NCBI GenBank assembly: GCA_035546535.1
Contig: DASZWQ010000074.1
Location: 1-55,930, forward strand
Reading direction: 5' to 3'
DNA: 55,930 nt
Origin: Pirellulales bacterium
GTDB lineage: Bacteria; Planctomycetota; Planctomycetia; Pirellulales; JACPPG01
The notes below the pieces were generated by a model. The model was not told the origin of the DNA and did not search any database. It was given only the letters and a program-made list of their open reading frames with translations. Positions 1 through 8,479 of the stretch are shown here, piece after piece. The position numbers and the translations under genes are program-made. Position 1 is the stretch's first letter, and every line of letters begins with the position of its first letter.

Positions 1-1
1 T

Positions 2-244
2 CGCTCGGCTGCCAAGCGGCTGGCGCGTTACCGCTGGGTGCAGATCGAATGGCTCCCCTCCTACGCACCCGAGTTGAATCCCGTCGAAGCCATGTGGAAC
101 CATACCAAGTACAGCGACCTGGCCAACTTCATCCCGGACGACGCCGCGCACCTGGGCCGCTCCATCCGATCATCGATCACGAATCAGCAGCATGACGCCT
201 ACTTGAAACATTCCTTCTTCCGCTACACACACCTGATCGCTTGA
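2..244 (+). mobile_element. IS630-type transposase, C-terminal part (cut by window edge)
   Basis: The frame is open from the first bases of the window and ends at TGA 242-244. It encodes the C-terminal part of a DDE transposase of the IS630/Tc1-mariner superfamily. The diagnostic stretch is WLPSYAPELNPVEAMWNHTK, in which the PELNPVE-W signature surrounds the third acidic residue of the DDE triad. The rest of the protein lies outside the window, so it cannot be judged whether the element is intact. About 20 bases after the stop, a DUF1559 frame opens in mid-domain, so the right end of the IS must lie around 245-263. An AT-rich ctagctag stretch there would suit the TA target preference of IS630 elements. 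Identification is from the motif; the IS boundary is inferred. Confidence 0.8.
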
Positions 245-263
245 TGGACCATTATCTAGCTAG

Positions 264-860
264 GACTCAATAAAGCAGATAGGGCTCGCTTTGCATAACT
301 ACCTAGCAGCCTACGGCTCATTCCCTCCTGCGTATACGGTCGATGAGAATGGGCGACCGATGCACAGTTGGCGGGCACTACTCTTACCGTCATTTGAAGG
401 GGGGCTTGAAGCAGAGTATGACTTCACAGAACCGTGGGATAGTCCCAATAATCTCAAGTTGATCGAACAGATGCCTGACGTTTACCGCTGTCCGAGCGAT
501 GGCGATACTCCGCCTGGAATGACGAATTATGTGGCGGTGGTCGGGAACGATACCGTATGGCCAAACGCTTCTAGTCGGAAGGCGGAAGAGATTTCAGACG
601 GGCTGTCCAACACCGTGGCCGTGGTGGAGGTATCGGGACTGAGCATTCCCTGGACTAAGCCTCAGGTCGATCTCGAATTCGACAAGATTCCGTTCGAGAT
701 CAACGCGGTTTCAGCTAATGGTATATCGAGTCAGCATGGAGACGGCGTCGATATGTTGATGGCCGATGGATCGGTACGATTCATGCGAACAGGAATCGAA
801 CCAAACATATTGCGCGCCCTATTGACGGTTGCCGGTGGAGAGAATGTCTCGCCGCCATAG
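264..860 (+). pseudogene. DUF1559-family protein, 5'-truncated beside the IS
   Basis: DUF1559 proteins are abundant planctomycete pilin-like exported proteins. They normally start with a prepilin-type N-terminus and end with an H-x-DG-type motif. Here the conserved body is clear: KQIGLALHNYLAAYGSFPPA at the start, then SWRALLLP, YRCPSDG, and HGDGVDMLMADGSVRF near the C-terminus. The frame is open from 264, directly after a stop at 261-263, but begins in mid-domain with no ATG or GTG. The only near start is TTG 291, which sits inside the conserved core. The class III signal peptide and transmembrane helix are missing. The simplest reading is that insertion of the IS630-type element just upstream removed the 5' end. 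The base composition looks less GC-rich than the neighbouring genes. Confidence 0.75.
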
Positions 861-886
861 GGATTGTTTGCGTGTCGAAGCTAGGG

Positions 887-1132
887 CTAACTTGAGGGTT
901 CGGCGGACGGGTCGCATCCAATCAAAGCGAGCATCGCTCGCCTGATCGGCTCCGGCACCTTCGGCCATGCTTCTACGATCCGAGCCAGGTCGCTGTAGCC
1001 TGCCGCGTCGAGGCGTGTGTCCACTTTTGTGTCCACTGGCAGCATAGACTCTTGTTTTTCCGATGATTTTGCTGCGCTTTGGGTGACTTCTAATCCGCAG
1101 GTTGTTGGTTCGATTCCAACCGGGCGTGCTTT
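887..1132 (-). pseudogene. C-terminal tail of a probable tyrosine recombinase, no start
   Basis: Read on the minus strand, an 81-codon frame opens after TGA 1133-1135 and ends at TAG 887-889. Its first part is the antisense reading of a tRNA 3' half (GIEPTTCGLEV), and it continues into a sequence ending VEAWPKVPEPIRRAMLALI. Short W-P-x-(L/V)-P-x-x-(I/V)-(R/K)-x-A-(M/I) tails of this kind are, as I recall, common at the C-termini of planctomycete integrases. No start codon or ribosome site fits, so it is not expected to be expressed alone. Its frame crosses the tRNA identity segment. That arrangement fits an integrase whose gene contains the attachment site, leaving its C-terminus at the far end of the island after integration. 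The family call is inference; the frame is directly visible. Confidence 0.55.
1085..1128 (+). other. 3' half of tRNA-Arg(UCU): probable attachment site (att)
   Basis: The segment has the anticodon loop CTTCTAA (anticodon TCT at 1089-1091), the 3' strand of the anticodon stem TCCGC, a 5-nt variable loop, and a perfect T arm (GTTGG, TTCGATT, CCAAC, 1104-1120). It then has the 3' acceptor strand CGGGCGT and discriminator G1128. CCA is not encoded. The 5' acceptor, the D arm and most of the 5' anticodon stem are absent: only G1085 and A1086 pair, and upstream bases do not fold. A tRNA cut at the anticodon stem is the classic core of an integrase-made att site. The complete tRNA-Arg gene would lie at the other end of the island, outside the window. 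Confidence 0.75.
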
Positions 1133-1181
1133 TCATTGGGGCGACCGTCCACTCGAATTCGCCGGGCTGTGCTTGCCCGCC

Positions 1182-2609
1182 TCACTTTTGCACCTGGTTT
1201 ACTAAAGTGTGCACGGTTTCGGCGATGCGGTCCTCGATCTCGCCTGACCAACGTAGGGCCGGGCGGCCGTATTCGAAAAGGTTCGACCCGCCCTCGTAGC
1301 CCTTCTCCTCCCACACGCGCCGCGAAGGAATGTAGGCGATCATGTCGTCCGCATAGCCGCATACCCAGGTGCCGGGGCCGAATTCCTTCTTGAAGCGTAG
1401 GGCATAGTCAACAACCGTTTCCGCGCCCATCCCGATGACCAGCATCTCGGTGCCGAGGCGCCAGGCGTGCACGGGATAAGGATACGAGGCCGGAAACGTT
1501 TCGCCGCGATCCAGCTTGTCGAGCATGCGAGCAGCCCAACGCGCGCGAATCGGGTTGTCGTCTTGGCGAGCCGCGAACAACTCGTCGCGCGACATGACCT
1601 GTAGATAAGGGAGTTCGACGTACGAGAACGCGGTGCGCAAGCCCGGCGACACCGGCGCAAGCGGCCGCTGCAAGACTTCTTCTACGGCCGCCGCGAGCAA
1701 ATGCCCGTAACGTTGGCATAGCTCGACGCTGCGGCGCGGCAACGGGTTCTGGTCGCCGCCGCAGGTGTTGACAAACATGGCGGTCGCGGCGGGATGATTC
1801 TTTTCCAACTCGAGCTGGGCAAAACCGGGATAGTCGCCGCACCAGGTAAAGAAATTGAGCGTCGTCGGATGGCAGGCGTAGCCAAAAAGGATTGCGTCAA
1901 TCCGACCGTCGGGCCGCGTGACGGTCATCACGGGAACGGAATGATCGACGGGGCCCGCCAGCGGTTTCCCCGCGGCGATCATTGCCGGCACGTCGGCCTC
2001 GGCGTTGTTGCGCCGGTTGACGGCGAAGGTCGCCTTGCCCATCCCGGTTTGCAGTCGCGCCGGCGCGAGCTTGTCGAGCGCCTCGCCGACGATCGCGACC
2101 ATGCGATCAGTCATCTGATCGGTGTACTGGTTGACCAGTTCTACTTGTTCCGCCTCAATCGGATAGTAGTCGACCAGATCATCACCGAGTCGTGGGCCGC
2201 AGTGGTTGTGCGAAAAGGTAACAAGGACCTGGTGCCGGTGGAGGCCGAATTTCTTGCTCAACTCAGCGAATACCCGATCGCTCATGCTTTTGGGCACACC
2301 CTGGAAATCGCTGGTTACGAGCACTGCGCGTCGGCCTTTGTCATCCTCGAGCGCCAGGGCCTTCATCCACAAATCGTGCAGCTTCCCGTCGGGTGGGCGT
2401 TTGCTTCCATAGCCCGCGAGCCATACCGATTTCTCCGGAGTGACGACGGCTTTGGCAATGCCGGCCTTCCATGGCGCGTCGGTCGCTTGGGCCAAAGCGG
2501 GCGCGAGTGGGAGCGCGAGAACAAGGATTACTGCCAAGCTCTGCCAACAGGAACTCGAAGACAAGCGAGGCATCCGAAAGATTCCCCAAGCGGCCAGACG
2601 ACGACGCAT
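1182..2609 (-). CDS. Neutral/alkaline non-lysosomal ceramidase-family protein
   Basis: The 475-residue protein begins with an export signal (hydrophobic segment ending ALPLAPALAQA) followed by a neutral/alkaline ceramidase N-terminal-type domain. Matching features are KAVVTPEKSVWLAGY near the N-terminus, VTFSHNHCGPR (a likely zinc-binding His pair), GYACHPTTL and FVNTCGGDQNP. The family hydrolyses the amide bond of ceramides outside the cytoplasm, but many planctomycete members are uncharacterised, so the substrate is unknown. ATG 2609 was chosen over ATG 2615 because GAGAGGA lies 6 nt before it and abuts the first ATG. The stop lies about 50 bases from the tRNA fragment, so this gene appears to be the first chromosomal gene outside the island. 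No operon partner is evident. Confidence 0.82.
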   Translation of the reverse strand: MRRRLAAWGIFRMPRLSSSSCWQSLAVILVLALPLAPALAQATDAPWKAGIAKAVVTPEKSVWLAGYGSKRPPDGKLHDLWMKALALEDDKGRRAVLVTSDFQGVPKSMSDRVFAELSKKFGLHRHQVLVTFSHNHCGPRLGDDLVDYYPIEAEQVELVNQYTDQMTDRMVAIVGEALDKLAPARLQTGMGKATFAVNRRNNAEADVPAMIAAGKPLAGPVDHSVPVMTVTRPDGRIDAILFGYACHPTTLNFFTWCGDYPGFAQLELEKNHPAATAMFVNTCGGDQNPLPRRSVELCQRYGHLLAAAVEEVLQRPLAPVSPGLRTAFSYVELPYLQVMSRDELFAARQDDNPIRARWAARMLDKLDRGETFPASYPYPVHAWRLGTEMLVIGMGAETVVDYALRFKKEFGPGTWVCGYADDMIAYIPSRRVWEEKGYEGGSNLFEYGRPALRWSGEIEDRIAETVHTLVNQVQK

Positions 2610-2697
2610 TTGCATTCCTCTCGATCGTGATGGCGCCGCACTTGGAGCTGGATAGATGCTGCCCGGCCGCGACTCGGGCCACGTGAGCCAGCCGGCA

Positions 2698-3165
2698 CTA
2701 GCCGTTGGGCACCAGAAAGCTCAAATGGTGACTGGCGTGGATTTGCACCAGGTCGTTCCACTGCTGTTTGCTGAGTGGGCCGAAGAAGGGATGCGGCTGC
2801 GGCTCGGATTTCAGCTCTTGAAATGCCGTCAGATCCGAACGAAAGCGATTTACCGCGTCCGACTCGTCGTGCGTGGGCCCGGGAAGCCACCAGTCGGGCA
2901 CCTTGATGCCGGCCTTCATGCGACGTTGCTGCAAGATTCGCTTGAGGATGATCGGACCGATCAGCTTGCGCACAATCCACGGACCGCGATGGTCGAAACC
3001 GTGGACCGCGGTCCGCAGTCCTTCGCCAACGTGATCCAGGATCTGCGACAAGTCCCAGTTGCCGGCACGCTGATAGCCCGAGCGGTGCAAGTGGTCGATG
3101 TCGGCCAAGACCTCGGCCCACGAGCGGAAATCGAGGCGGCGGCGCTCAAGCGTGGTTGTCGACAT
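2698..3165 (-). CDS. DUF1569 (DinB-like) protein
   Basis: The 155-residue soluble protein has the DUF1569 layout: an N-terminal Leu/Arg-rich start (RRRLDFRSWAEVLADIDHL), NWDLSQILDHVGEGLR in the first third, WWLPGPTHDE in the middle, and HPFFGPLSKQQWNDLVQIHASHH near the end. The spaced His residues (LDH, HPFFG, HASHH) are those of DinB/YfiT-fold proteins, which bind a metal in other members. The biochemical role is unknown. ATG 3165 was chosen because AAGGA precedes it at a good distance and the domain starts immediately. A longer frame upstream only translates the palindromic repeat at 3252-3280, which argues against the longer start. Confidence 0.75.
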   Translation of the reverse strand: MSTTTLERRRLDFRSWAEVLADIDHLHRSGYQRAGNWDLSQILDHVGEGLRTAVHGFDHRGPWIVRKLIGPIILKRILQQRRMKAGIKVPDWWLPGPTHDESDAVNRFRSDLTAFQELKSEPQPHPFFGPLSKQQWNDLVQIHASHHLSFLVPNG

Positions 3166-3251
3166 GGCGCTGGTCCTTGGAGGCTGTTTCAGAATCTTGC
3201 ATCCGTCGGCGGAGGTGCCACTTTCAATCAGCGCTTTGTGCCCCGACTCTG

Positions 3252-3280
3252 CACTGGTGGGCGAGCCACCAGTGGCACCC
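3252..3280. repeat. Palindromic intergenic repeat, copy 1
   Basis: The 29 bases are identical to 9917-9945. They contain a perfect 9-bp inverted repeat (CACTGGTGG / CCACCAGTG) around a 5-nt GCGAG loop, followed by GCACCC. Flanks are also partly similar (an agtc/gactc stretch before and tttgaaa after), so the repeat unit is probably about 50 bp. It sits upstream of the DUF1569 gene, between it and the cytochrome gene's stop. Confidence 0.8.
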
Positions 3281-3330
3281 ACTCAAAGCTTTGAAACGTA
3301 GTGTTACTTAATCGCACACGTTTCCCGGGA

Positions 3331-4893
3331 CTACATGTCGGGACCAGACAGGCTCTTGAGGAACTCGATGATCGCGCGGCGTTCCTCGGGCGCGAGGTGA
3401 TCGCCAAAAGTGTGGCCCGTGTTGTTGTGGCCAAAGACGGTCGTATCGTAATTGGCCCCGTGATCGATGGCGGCGTTCGTGGCAAAGGGTTTGCCCTTGG
3501 CGCGTTCAGCGCTTTCGTCGAACTCGGCGCGCGACACGGGCTTATAGGCCATGCCCACGTGTTCCAGGTCGTAAGCGAACGGGTCCTGGTGATTGCGGGC
3601 CCAGATTTCGGGCCGCTCGGCCGAGTTGAGCACGGCTTCGATCGTCGGGACCGAGCCGTTGTGGAAGTAGGGGGCCGAGGCCCAGACGCCCACCAGCGGC
3701 GGTGCAATATAGCCTTCGCCGTCGGGCACCGACGCATGCGGGATCGACTCGGGCGGAACGCCGTGCGCGGCCATGTAGGTTTCGAGCTTGTTGATGTGAT
3801 CGGCAATGGGCTTGAGCTTTTGCAGCGTCGCGTTGTAGGCGGGATCGGTTTTTACGTTGCGCAGTACGTGCGAAAAGTCGTAGTCGACGTTCCATGATCC
3901 CGGCGCGCTTGGATCGGCGGCGGTATCTTTGCGCGTGTATTTGCCGTGACAGGTCGTGCAGGCACGGAAGCCGGTGGTGTCGAGCGGCTTCGTGCGGCCG
4001 TGGAACAAATCCGCGCCGCGTGCGACGAGGTTCGCGTCGAGCTTGCCAGGGAACGGCGGCGATTGCGTCTCGCGGGCGAAGGCCAACGCCTTGGCGACCG
4101 ATTGGACGTGATCCAGATGGTGCTCGTTCATTTCGGCGTGCGGCGTGGTGAAGTTGATCGAGAAGCTGCCGGCGTCGGTCGGCGCCGCGTCGGCGTACCA
4201 GTAATCCTTCTTCTTGTACTTCATCAACCACCAGGGCATCGGATCGACGGGCGGAAGCGGCGTCGAATCCAATATCTTATCGAGCTCGGTTGTTTTGCTG
4301 GCCAGCGTCAGCCCTTTGTTGGCGGGGTCATCCAAGCGCGCGCCCAGGCGCCAGACCGCGTACGGCCCGAAATTGTCGCCGCGGGTGCGGACGTTTCGCG
4401 GGTCGGATTGGTTGATGTGGTTGTTGGCCAGGCCCGCCACGACCTGACCGTTGACCATGCCGGCATGGCACATGAAGCAGTTGATCGTCATGTGCAGCGA
4501 TTGATTGCGCGTGATGGCGCTTTCGCCGAGGGCGAAGCCGGGGTCCACGCCCGCAGTGCGCGTGGGGGGCGATGGCAACCGGCCCGAGGTATAAAACCGG
4601 CCGTCGGTGGAATCGGGCGCAAAGCCGGCACTCTTCTGCGCTGGTCCGGCCGTGCTGTAGACCAGCCGCATTGCGGCCGCCGGGACCGAGGCATGGAACA
4701 ACCGGCCGGCGAAGATTTCTTCCATGCCTTCGCGCGCCGTTTGCGAATAGGCGGCATCGTCGAAGCCATAGAACGAAACCGCCGTGGCAGCCAGGCAGGG
4801 CACCGCGCTCAAACTGGCGAAAGCGCACAGCAGCGCACCGGCCATGCTCGACAAGTGGATGCGGACGTGTCGTGATGAAGCATCGCGTACCAT
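3331..4893 (-). CDS. Exported two-heme c-type cytochrome, peroxidase/RoxA-like
   Basis: The 520-residue protein has an N-terminal signal (hydrophobic LSSMAGALLCAFASLSA, cut expected near CLAATA). Two covalent heme c motifs are visible, CFMCH at 139-143 and CTTCH at 312-316, so it carries two hemes in the periplasm. The C-terminal half has YIAPPLVGVWASAPYFHNGS, typical of the cytochrome c peroxidase/MauG/RoxA superfamily. Electron transfer or peroxidase-type oxidation is therefore likely; the substrate is not evident. ATG 4893 was chosen because a strong GGGGGAGG lies just upstream and the signal peptide starts there; the frame is open further back but is not gene-like. It appears monocistronic. 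Confidence 0.8.
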   Translation of the reverse strand: MVRDASSRHVRIHLSSMAGALLCAFASLSAVPCLAATAVSFYGFDDAAYSQTAREGMEEIFAGRLFHASVPAAAMRLVYSTAGPAQKSAGFAPDSTDGRFYTSGRLPSPPTRTAGVDPGFALGESAITRNQSLHMTINCFMCHAGMVNGQVVAGLANNHINQSDPRNVRTRGDNFGPYAVWRLGARLDDPANKGLTLASKTTELDKILDSTPLPPVDPMPWWLMKYKKKDYWYADAAPTDAGSFSINFTTPHAEMNEHHLDHVQSVAKALAFARETQSPPFPGKLDANLVARGADLFHGRTKPLDTTGFRACTTCHGKYTRKDTAADPSAPGSWNVDYDFSHVLRNVKTDPAYNATLQKLKPIADHINKLETYMAAHGVPPESIPHASVPDGEGYIAPPLVGVWASAPYFHNGSVPTIEAVLNSAERPEIWARNHQDPFAYDLEHVGMAYKPVSRAEFDESAERAKGKPFATNAAIDHGANYDTTVFGHNNTGHTFGDHLAPEERRAIIEFLKSLSGPDM

Positions 4894-5208
4894 ATGGCCT
4901 CCCCCGCCAGAAATTGGAATACGAGTGCGATGTGGATCATGCGTAACTGACGCGCGGCACGGTCCGCTTGACGTTCGCCGCCGCGGGTTAGGACCGCACC
5001 GCGCCATTATCAACGATACCAACGTCCAGTGGAATATGTTTCGCGATCTCAAGGGGAATCACACCGCGCCGGTTTCAGGACGCCGAACCCGACGTCCGTA
5101 CAGAGTAAATTGCCGATGGGCTTCTGGAGCTGCACCGGCACCCTCGAGCGATGGGCGTGCCCGGCGCCCCCTGGAATGTCCATCGAAGAAACTATGCCCG
5201 GCCAAATA
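4894..5208. other. Intergenic stretch, nothing recognised
   Basis: These 315 bases hold the leader of the cytochrome gene, whose ribosome site is at its left edge, and the 3' flank of the PEP-CTERM remnant. Several short open frames exist on the plus strand, but none has a plausible ribosome site, recognisable motif or convincing composition. Confidence 0.6.
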
Positions 5209-5455
5209 TCACGAACGGCGAAGTTTGCGTCGCGCGGCGGCCGCGATCGAGACCAGGCAACCCATCCCAGCCAGCATCATCGATTCCGGCTCAGGCACCG
5301 CGGTCGCGATGTAGGTGTAGCCACCCTGGTCGAAGACGGAATATATCCCGTTTTGTGGCAGCGATAGCGTGATCTGTCCCGAGGCGATCATCCCGTTAAG
5401 GGTGCTGACCCAGTTGCCTCCGCCGGCGGTTGGCTTCTCGTAGGCCGGCACATCG
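5209..5455 (-). pseudogene. C-terminal remnant of a PEP-CTERM exported protein
   Basis: The last 70 or so codons before the stop at 5209 encode the end of an exported protein. A short Gly/Thr-rich stretch is followed by VPEPESMMLAGMG, a hydrophobic segment, and the basic tail ARRKLRRS. This VPEP, helix, Arg-rich layout is the PEP-CTERM sorting signal recognised by exosortase. The body that should precede it (hundreds of residues with a signal peptide) is missing. The frame upstream to 5649 is Arg/Cys-rich and not protein-like, and no signal peptide occurs. I read it as a decayed gene with only the sorting tail still in frame; a very small functional PEP-CTERM protein is less likely. Confidence 0.6.
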
Positions 5456-5648
5456 CGATCGCAATTTGTGCAAAACCGTCGGTCGTAACGATTCCGACGG
5501 TTGCACGATCCCCTGATTTCACGGCCGAAACGGCGCCCTTCAGGCGAGCTAACTTTGAACGTCGTTTTGCGCGCCGAGGCTGCCCGGACGAGCCGGTGGC
5601 CCGAGAAATCCTTGCGCCAATCGACGGTGCTCACAGGGGAATGCGGCA

Positions 5649-8468
5649 ATGAATGATCGGGATTCTCGGCGCGGCGAATGGCTCATGTCAGACGGTCGAC
5701 GAATGGGCGCCCCGCGCAAGCGCTTAGGCACGCGCCACTCGCACATCGAAGAGCTCGAACCTCGCTGGTGCCCTTCGGCGGTCCCCGTCACGTTCAATAT
5801 CCCGGCCGATGTCGCGGCGCGAGGTGTCTATGTCTCGGTCTCGGCAACGCTCGAAGCCAATTACACGAATAACCAGGGCATCACGCTCAACTCCGGCACC
5901 GTCGTCTATTACGACTCTTCGATCAACGATTACGCGGCTGTCACAAGCAGCTCGTCCCTGACCTACGAGCTATCAGGCACCGGCGCCGTCGTCGAGTTGC
6001 CCAACACATTCGTCACGGGTGGGCAGATCGTGATCGGCGTGGGGAGCGCTCCGCCGGTGAGTTATGCGTCAGGAGCGGTGCAAGCCCCGCCGGCAACGAA
6101 CGATCCAAACTATTGGGGGCTGTTCGAGTACGCCATCACGTCGGGCGGACTGGATATCGACATGTCGGAAGTCGACCAGGTCGGCTTTCCGTTCACGATC
6201 ACGACCACGCCCGCCGCACCGATGCCCGCAGACGAAGGGGTCGGCATCACGCAAAACCGCACCGATCTGTTCAATCTCTATAACCAGTACATCGCCGGCC
6301 AAGGCGCCACGGCGGCGCTCTTTGAAGAATCGATCTCGGCCGGTCAGCCGTACCGCATCCTCGCGCCGCAGCATTTGATCGAAGGGACGCAGGCCCCAGT
6401 CGCCGGGGCGCCGACGTATTCGGCCGGAGGGAGCCTTGTCACGGGTGACACGTACTACTACTGGGTCACCGCGACCGACGCCAGCGGTGAGACAAGCGTC
6501 AGCAATGTGACCCTCGCCGTGCCGTTCAATGATTCGCAAAATGGCCATAACATCGCGATGGATACGGTGAACCTGAGCTGGTCCGCGTCACCCGGCGCGA
6601 CGGGCTACAACATTTACCGCAGCCTGACCAACGATTCCACCACCGGGCAGCTCGTGGGCAGCAGCACGACCACGTCCTTTACCGACCCGGGCAACACACC
6701 CACGTCGCAGACGCCGCCTGCCAACAGCTACACGTACAATCCTTTGAACGCTTATTTCAATCAGGCGCTCACCAACTTCTTCGGGCACTATACCGCTAAC
6801 GGCTCGTTCACGATCAATCGCGATGGCTATACCTTCACCGGGCAGGTCGACACGAACTATCAAACCGAAGGGCACACTTATACGGTATTGGAACTGACGT
6901 CGACGTCGCTGCCCGGCCAGACATTCTTGATCTTCGAGCCGTTTTTCAGCACGAATACGAACATCGCCGGCGCTCCGCCTGCGCCGTCCTGGATGCCGCA
7001 CGCCGACCAGTCGCCGGCCGCGATGATCATGGCCAACGACGGCGTCTTCAACGACGGGGGCAGTCAACCGGGCGCCGATGCCGGCATCCTCTCGGATTTG
7101 GAAAACTCGATCGTCTCGGCATTCAACCGCGGCATTGCCGACAACTTCTCGATCGCGCCGAACAATTGGGCCGCCGAGCCGTCGTTGAATTCTGCAACGG
7201 CTACGGCCGGCAGCGGATTGTCGCCGGGTACTTACTACTACGTCATTACGGCCACGAACATCTTTGGCGAAACGACCACCAGCATCGAACGCGCGGCGAC
7301 CACTACGTCGACCGATGGGCAAGTCACGCTGTCGTGGACGGCTGAGAACGGGCCGAACCAAGGAAATAGCGACGGGCCCACGCAGTACAACATCTACCGC
7401 AGCACGACGCCCGGCAGCGGCTATCAACTGGTGGGCACGATCACGAACAATGGCGTCAATCCGACAACGAGTTACACCGATAGCGCGGCCTCTGGGACAA
7501 GTCAGACGCCGCCGACCTACTACGCTCCTGGATCGACCTCGAACTGGTACGCCGGCTTCTTGCACCAGAACAGTACGACCAATCCCACCAGCGGCATCAG
7601 CATCAATAGCCTGGCCTATGGATTCCCGTATGACGATCAGGGGGGAGACTCGACGAATTTCCAAGCCAACTTCAGTGCCGTCCAGATCAATCTGATGCCT
7701 TGGAGCAACAACCCCGATCCCCATCATGGGCCTGGGCCGGATGATCACTGGCCGGGGATCAAGGTTTTGCAGCAACCGAGCTCGGGCGTTCTCGGCGCTT
7801 CGAATTCCATCACCTTCGAGGTGTTGAATGCCGAGGGTGTGCCGGTCGGAGGCGTGCCTGTGACGGTTGAGTTCGCCGAAGTCGAGGGGCACACCTTTAC
7901 GGTGGTCACCGACCCCACGACCGGAATCGGCCGTTTCACGTTCAAGAACTTCGAGGCCGGCCCGAACATGATCGTCTTGGAAACCGACTCGCAATTGATG
8001 TTCCAGTTCAGCAACGTGTTCATCGTCTTCGCCGGCTTCGTTCCAACGGACGGCGCCAATATCATTTTGCCAAACGGGCAGCAGGCCAACGTTTCGTCGT
8101 TGGGCCAGAACGCGCTTCCCGCGACCGACCTTCCCTCCACCTGGACGAACGGCATGTGGGCGAACGCGGTTCCCTGGAACAGCGTTGACGGCATGGTGAA
8201 TTCGCTCGCGGGCGTGACGCGGATCGATTCGCTCGAGACCGGACCCCTTGGTTTGTTTCAGCAATTGGGCCGCGGTGGACACGGCGTGCTGCCGCCGGAG
8301 GAACTGCCGCCGAAGTCTGAGAATATCGAGGACGAGACGACGCAGATCACGCTCGACCTGGACGAGATCTTGGATACGATCGCGCGTGCGAGAAACGCCG
8401 AACAGTCGTCCGCCAAAACGCCAAACGCCGGCGGGCCCCAGGGAACAAGGGCAAAAAGTTTCAGGTAA
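5649..8468 (+). CDS. Large exported LEPR-type protein with GH64-like and FN3-like domains
   Basis: The 939-residue protein starts with a basic segment and the motif ELEPRWCPS (residues 35-43), a variant of the LEPRxLLS-type N-terminus of planctomycete surface proteins. Residues about 45-250 and 360-690 resemble a beta-1,3-glucanase (GH64/thaumatin-like) fold: GGLDIDMSEVDQVGFPF, RTDLFNLYNQY, YRILAPQHLI, later FFGHY and LAYGFPYDDQGG. Two FN3-like repeats interrupt it, each with TYYYV/WxTATN/D, an xLSWTA-type strand and YNIYRSxT. An Ig-like segment follows (about 695-795). The tail is acidic and ends in basic residues, with no PEP-CTERM. ATG 5649 has AGGGG about 9 nt upstream; ATG 5685 is an alternative. 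Polysaccharide binding or cleavage at the cell surface is inferred; catalytic residues were not assigned. Confidence 0.65.
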   Translation: MNDRDSRRGEWLMSDGRRMGAPRKRLGTRHSHIEELEPRWCPSAVPVTFNIPADVAARGVYVSVSATLEANYTNNQGITLNSGTVVYYDSSINDYAAVTSSSSLTYELSGTGAVVELPNTFVTGGQIVIGVGSAPPVSYASGAVQAPPATNDPNYWGLFEYAITSGGLDIDMSEVDQVGFPFTITTTPAAPMPADEGVGITQNRTDLFNLYNQYIAGQGATAALFEESISAGQPYRILAPQHLIEGTQAPVAGAPTYSAGGSLVTGDTYYYWVTATDASGETSVSNVTLAVPFNDSQNGHNIAMDTVNLSWSASPGATGYNIYRSLTNDSTTGQLVGSSTTTSFTDPGNTPTSQTPPANSYTYNPLNAYFNQALTNFFGHYTANGSFTINRDGYTFTGQVDTNYQTEGHTYTVLELTSTSLPGQTFLIFEPFFSTNTNIAGAPPAPSWMPHADQSPAAMIMANDGVFNDGGSQPGADAGILSDLENSIVSAFNRGIADNFSIAPNNWAAEPSLNSATATAGSGLSPGTYYYVITATNIFGETTTSIERAATTTSTDGQVTLSWTAENGPNQGNSDGPTQYNIYRSTTPGSGYQLVGTITNNGVNPTTSYTDSAASGTSQTPPTYYAPGSTSNWYAGFLHQNSTTNPTSGISINSLAYGFPYDDQGGDSTNFQANFSAVQINLMPWSNNPDPHHGPGPDDHWPGIKVLQQPSSGVLGASNSITFEVLNAEGVPVGGVPVTVEFAEVEGHTFTVVTDPTTGIGRFTFKNFEAGPNMIVLETDSQLMFQFSNVFIVFAGFVPTDGANIILPNGQQANVSSLGQNALPATDLPSTWTNGMWANAVPWNSVDGMVNSLAGVTRIDSLETGPLGLFQQLGRGGHGVLPPEELPPKSENIEDETTQITLDLDEILDTIARARNAEQSSAKTPNAGGPQGTRAKSFR

Positions 8469-8479
8469 CGCAAAAGATT

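Noticed and set aside
1000..1128. A complete tRNA-Arg gene.
   Set aside because: No 5' acceptor, D arm or proper 5' anticodon stem exists upstream; only the 3' half is tRNA-like.
819..1136. A 105-codon minus-strand frame with WNRTNNLRIRS.
   Set aside because: Part of it is an antisense reading of the tRNA 3' half in a different frame from the integrase-like tail; such reads are well-known spurious calls.
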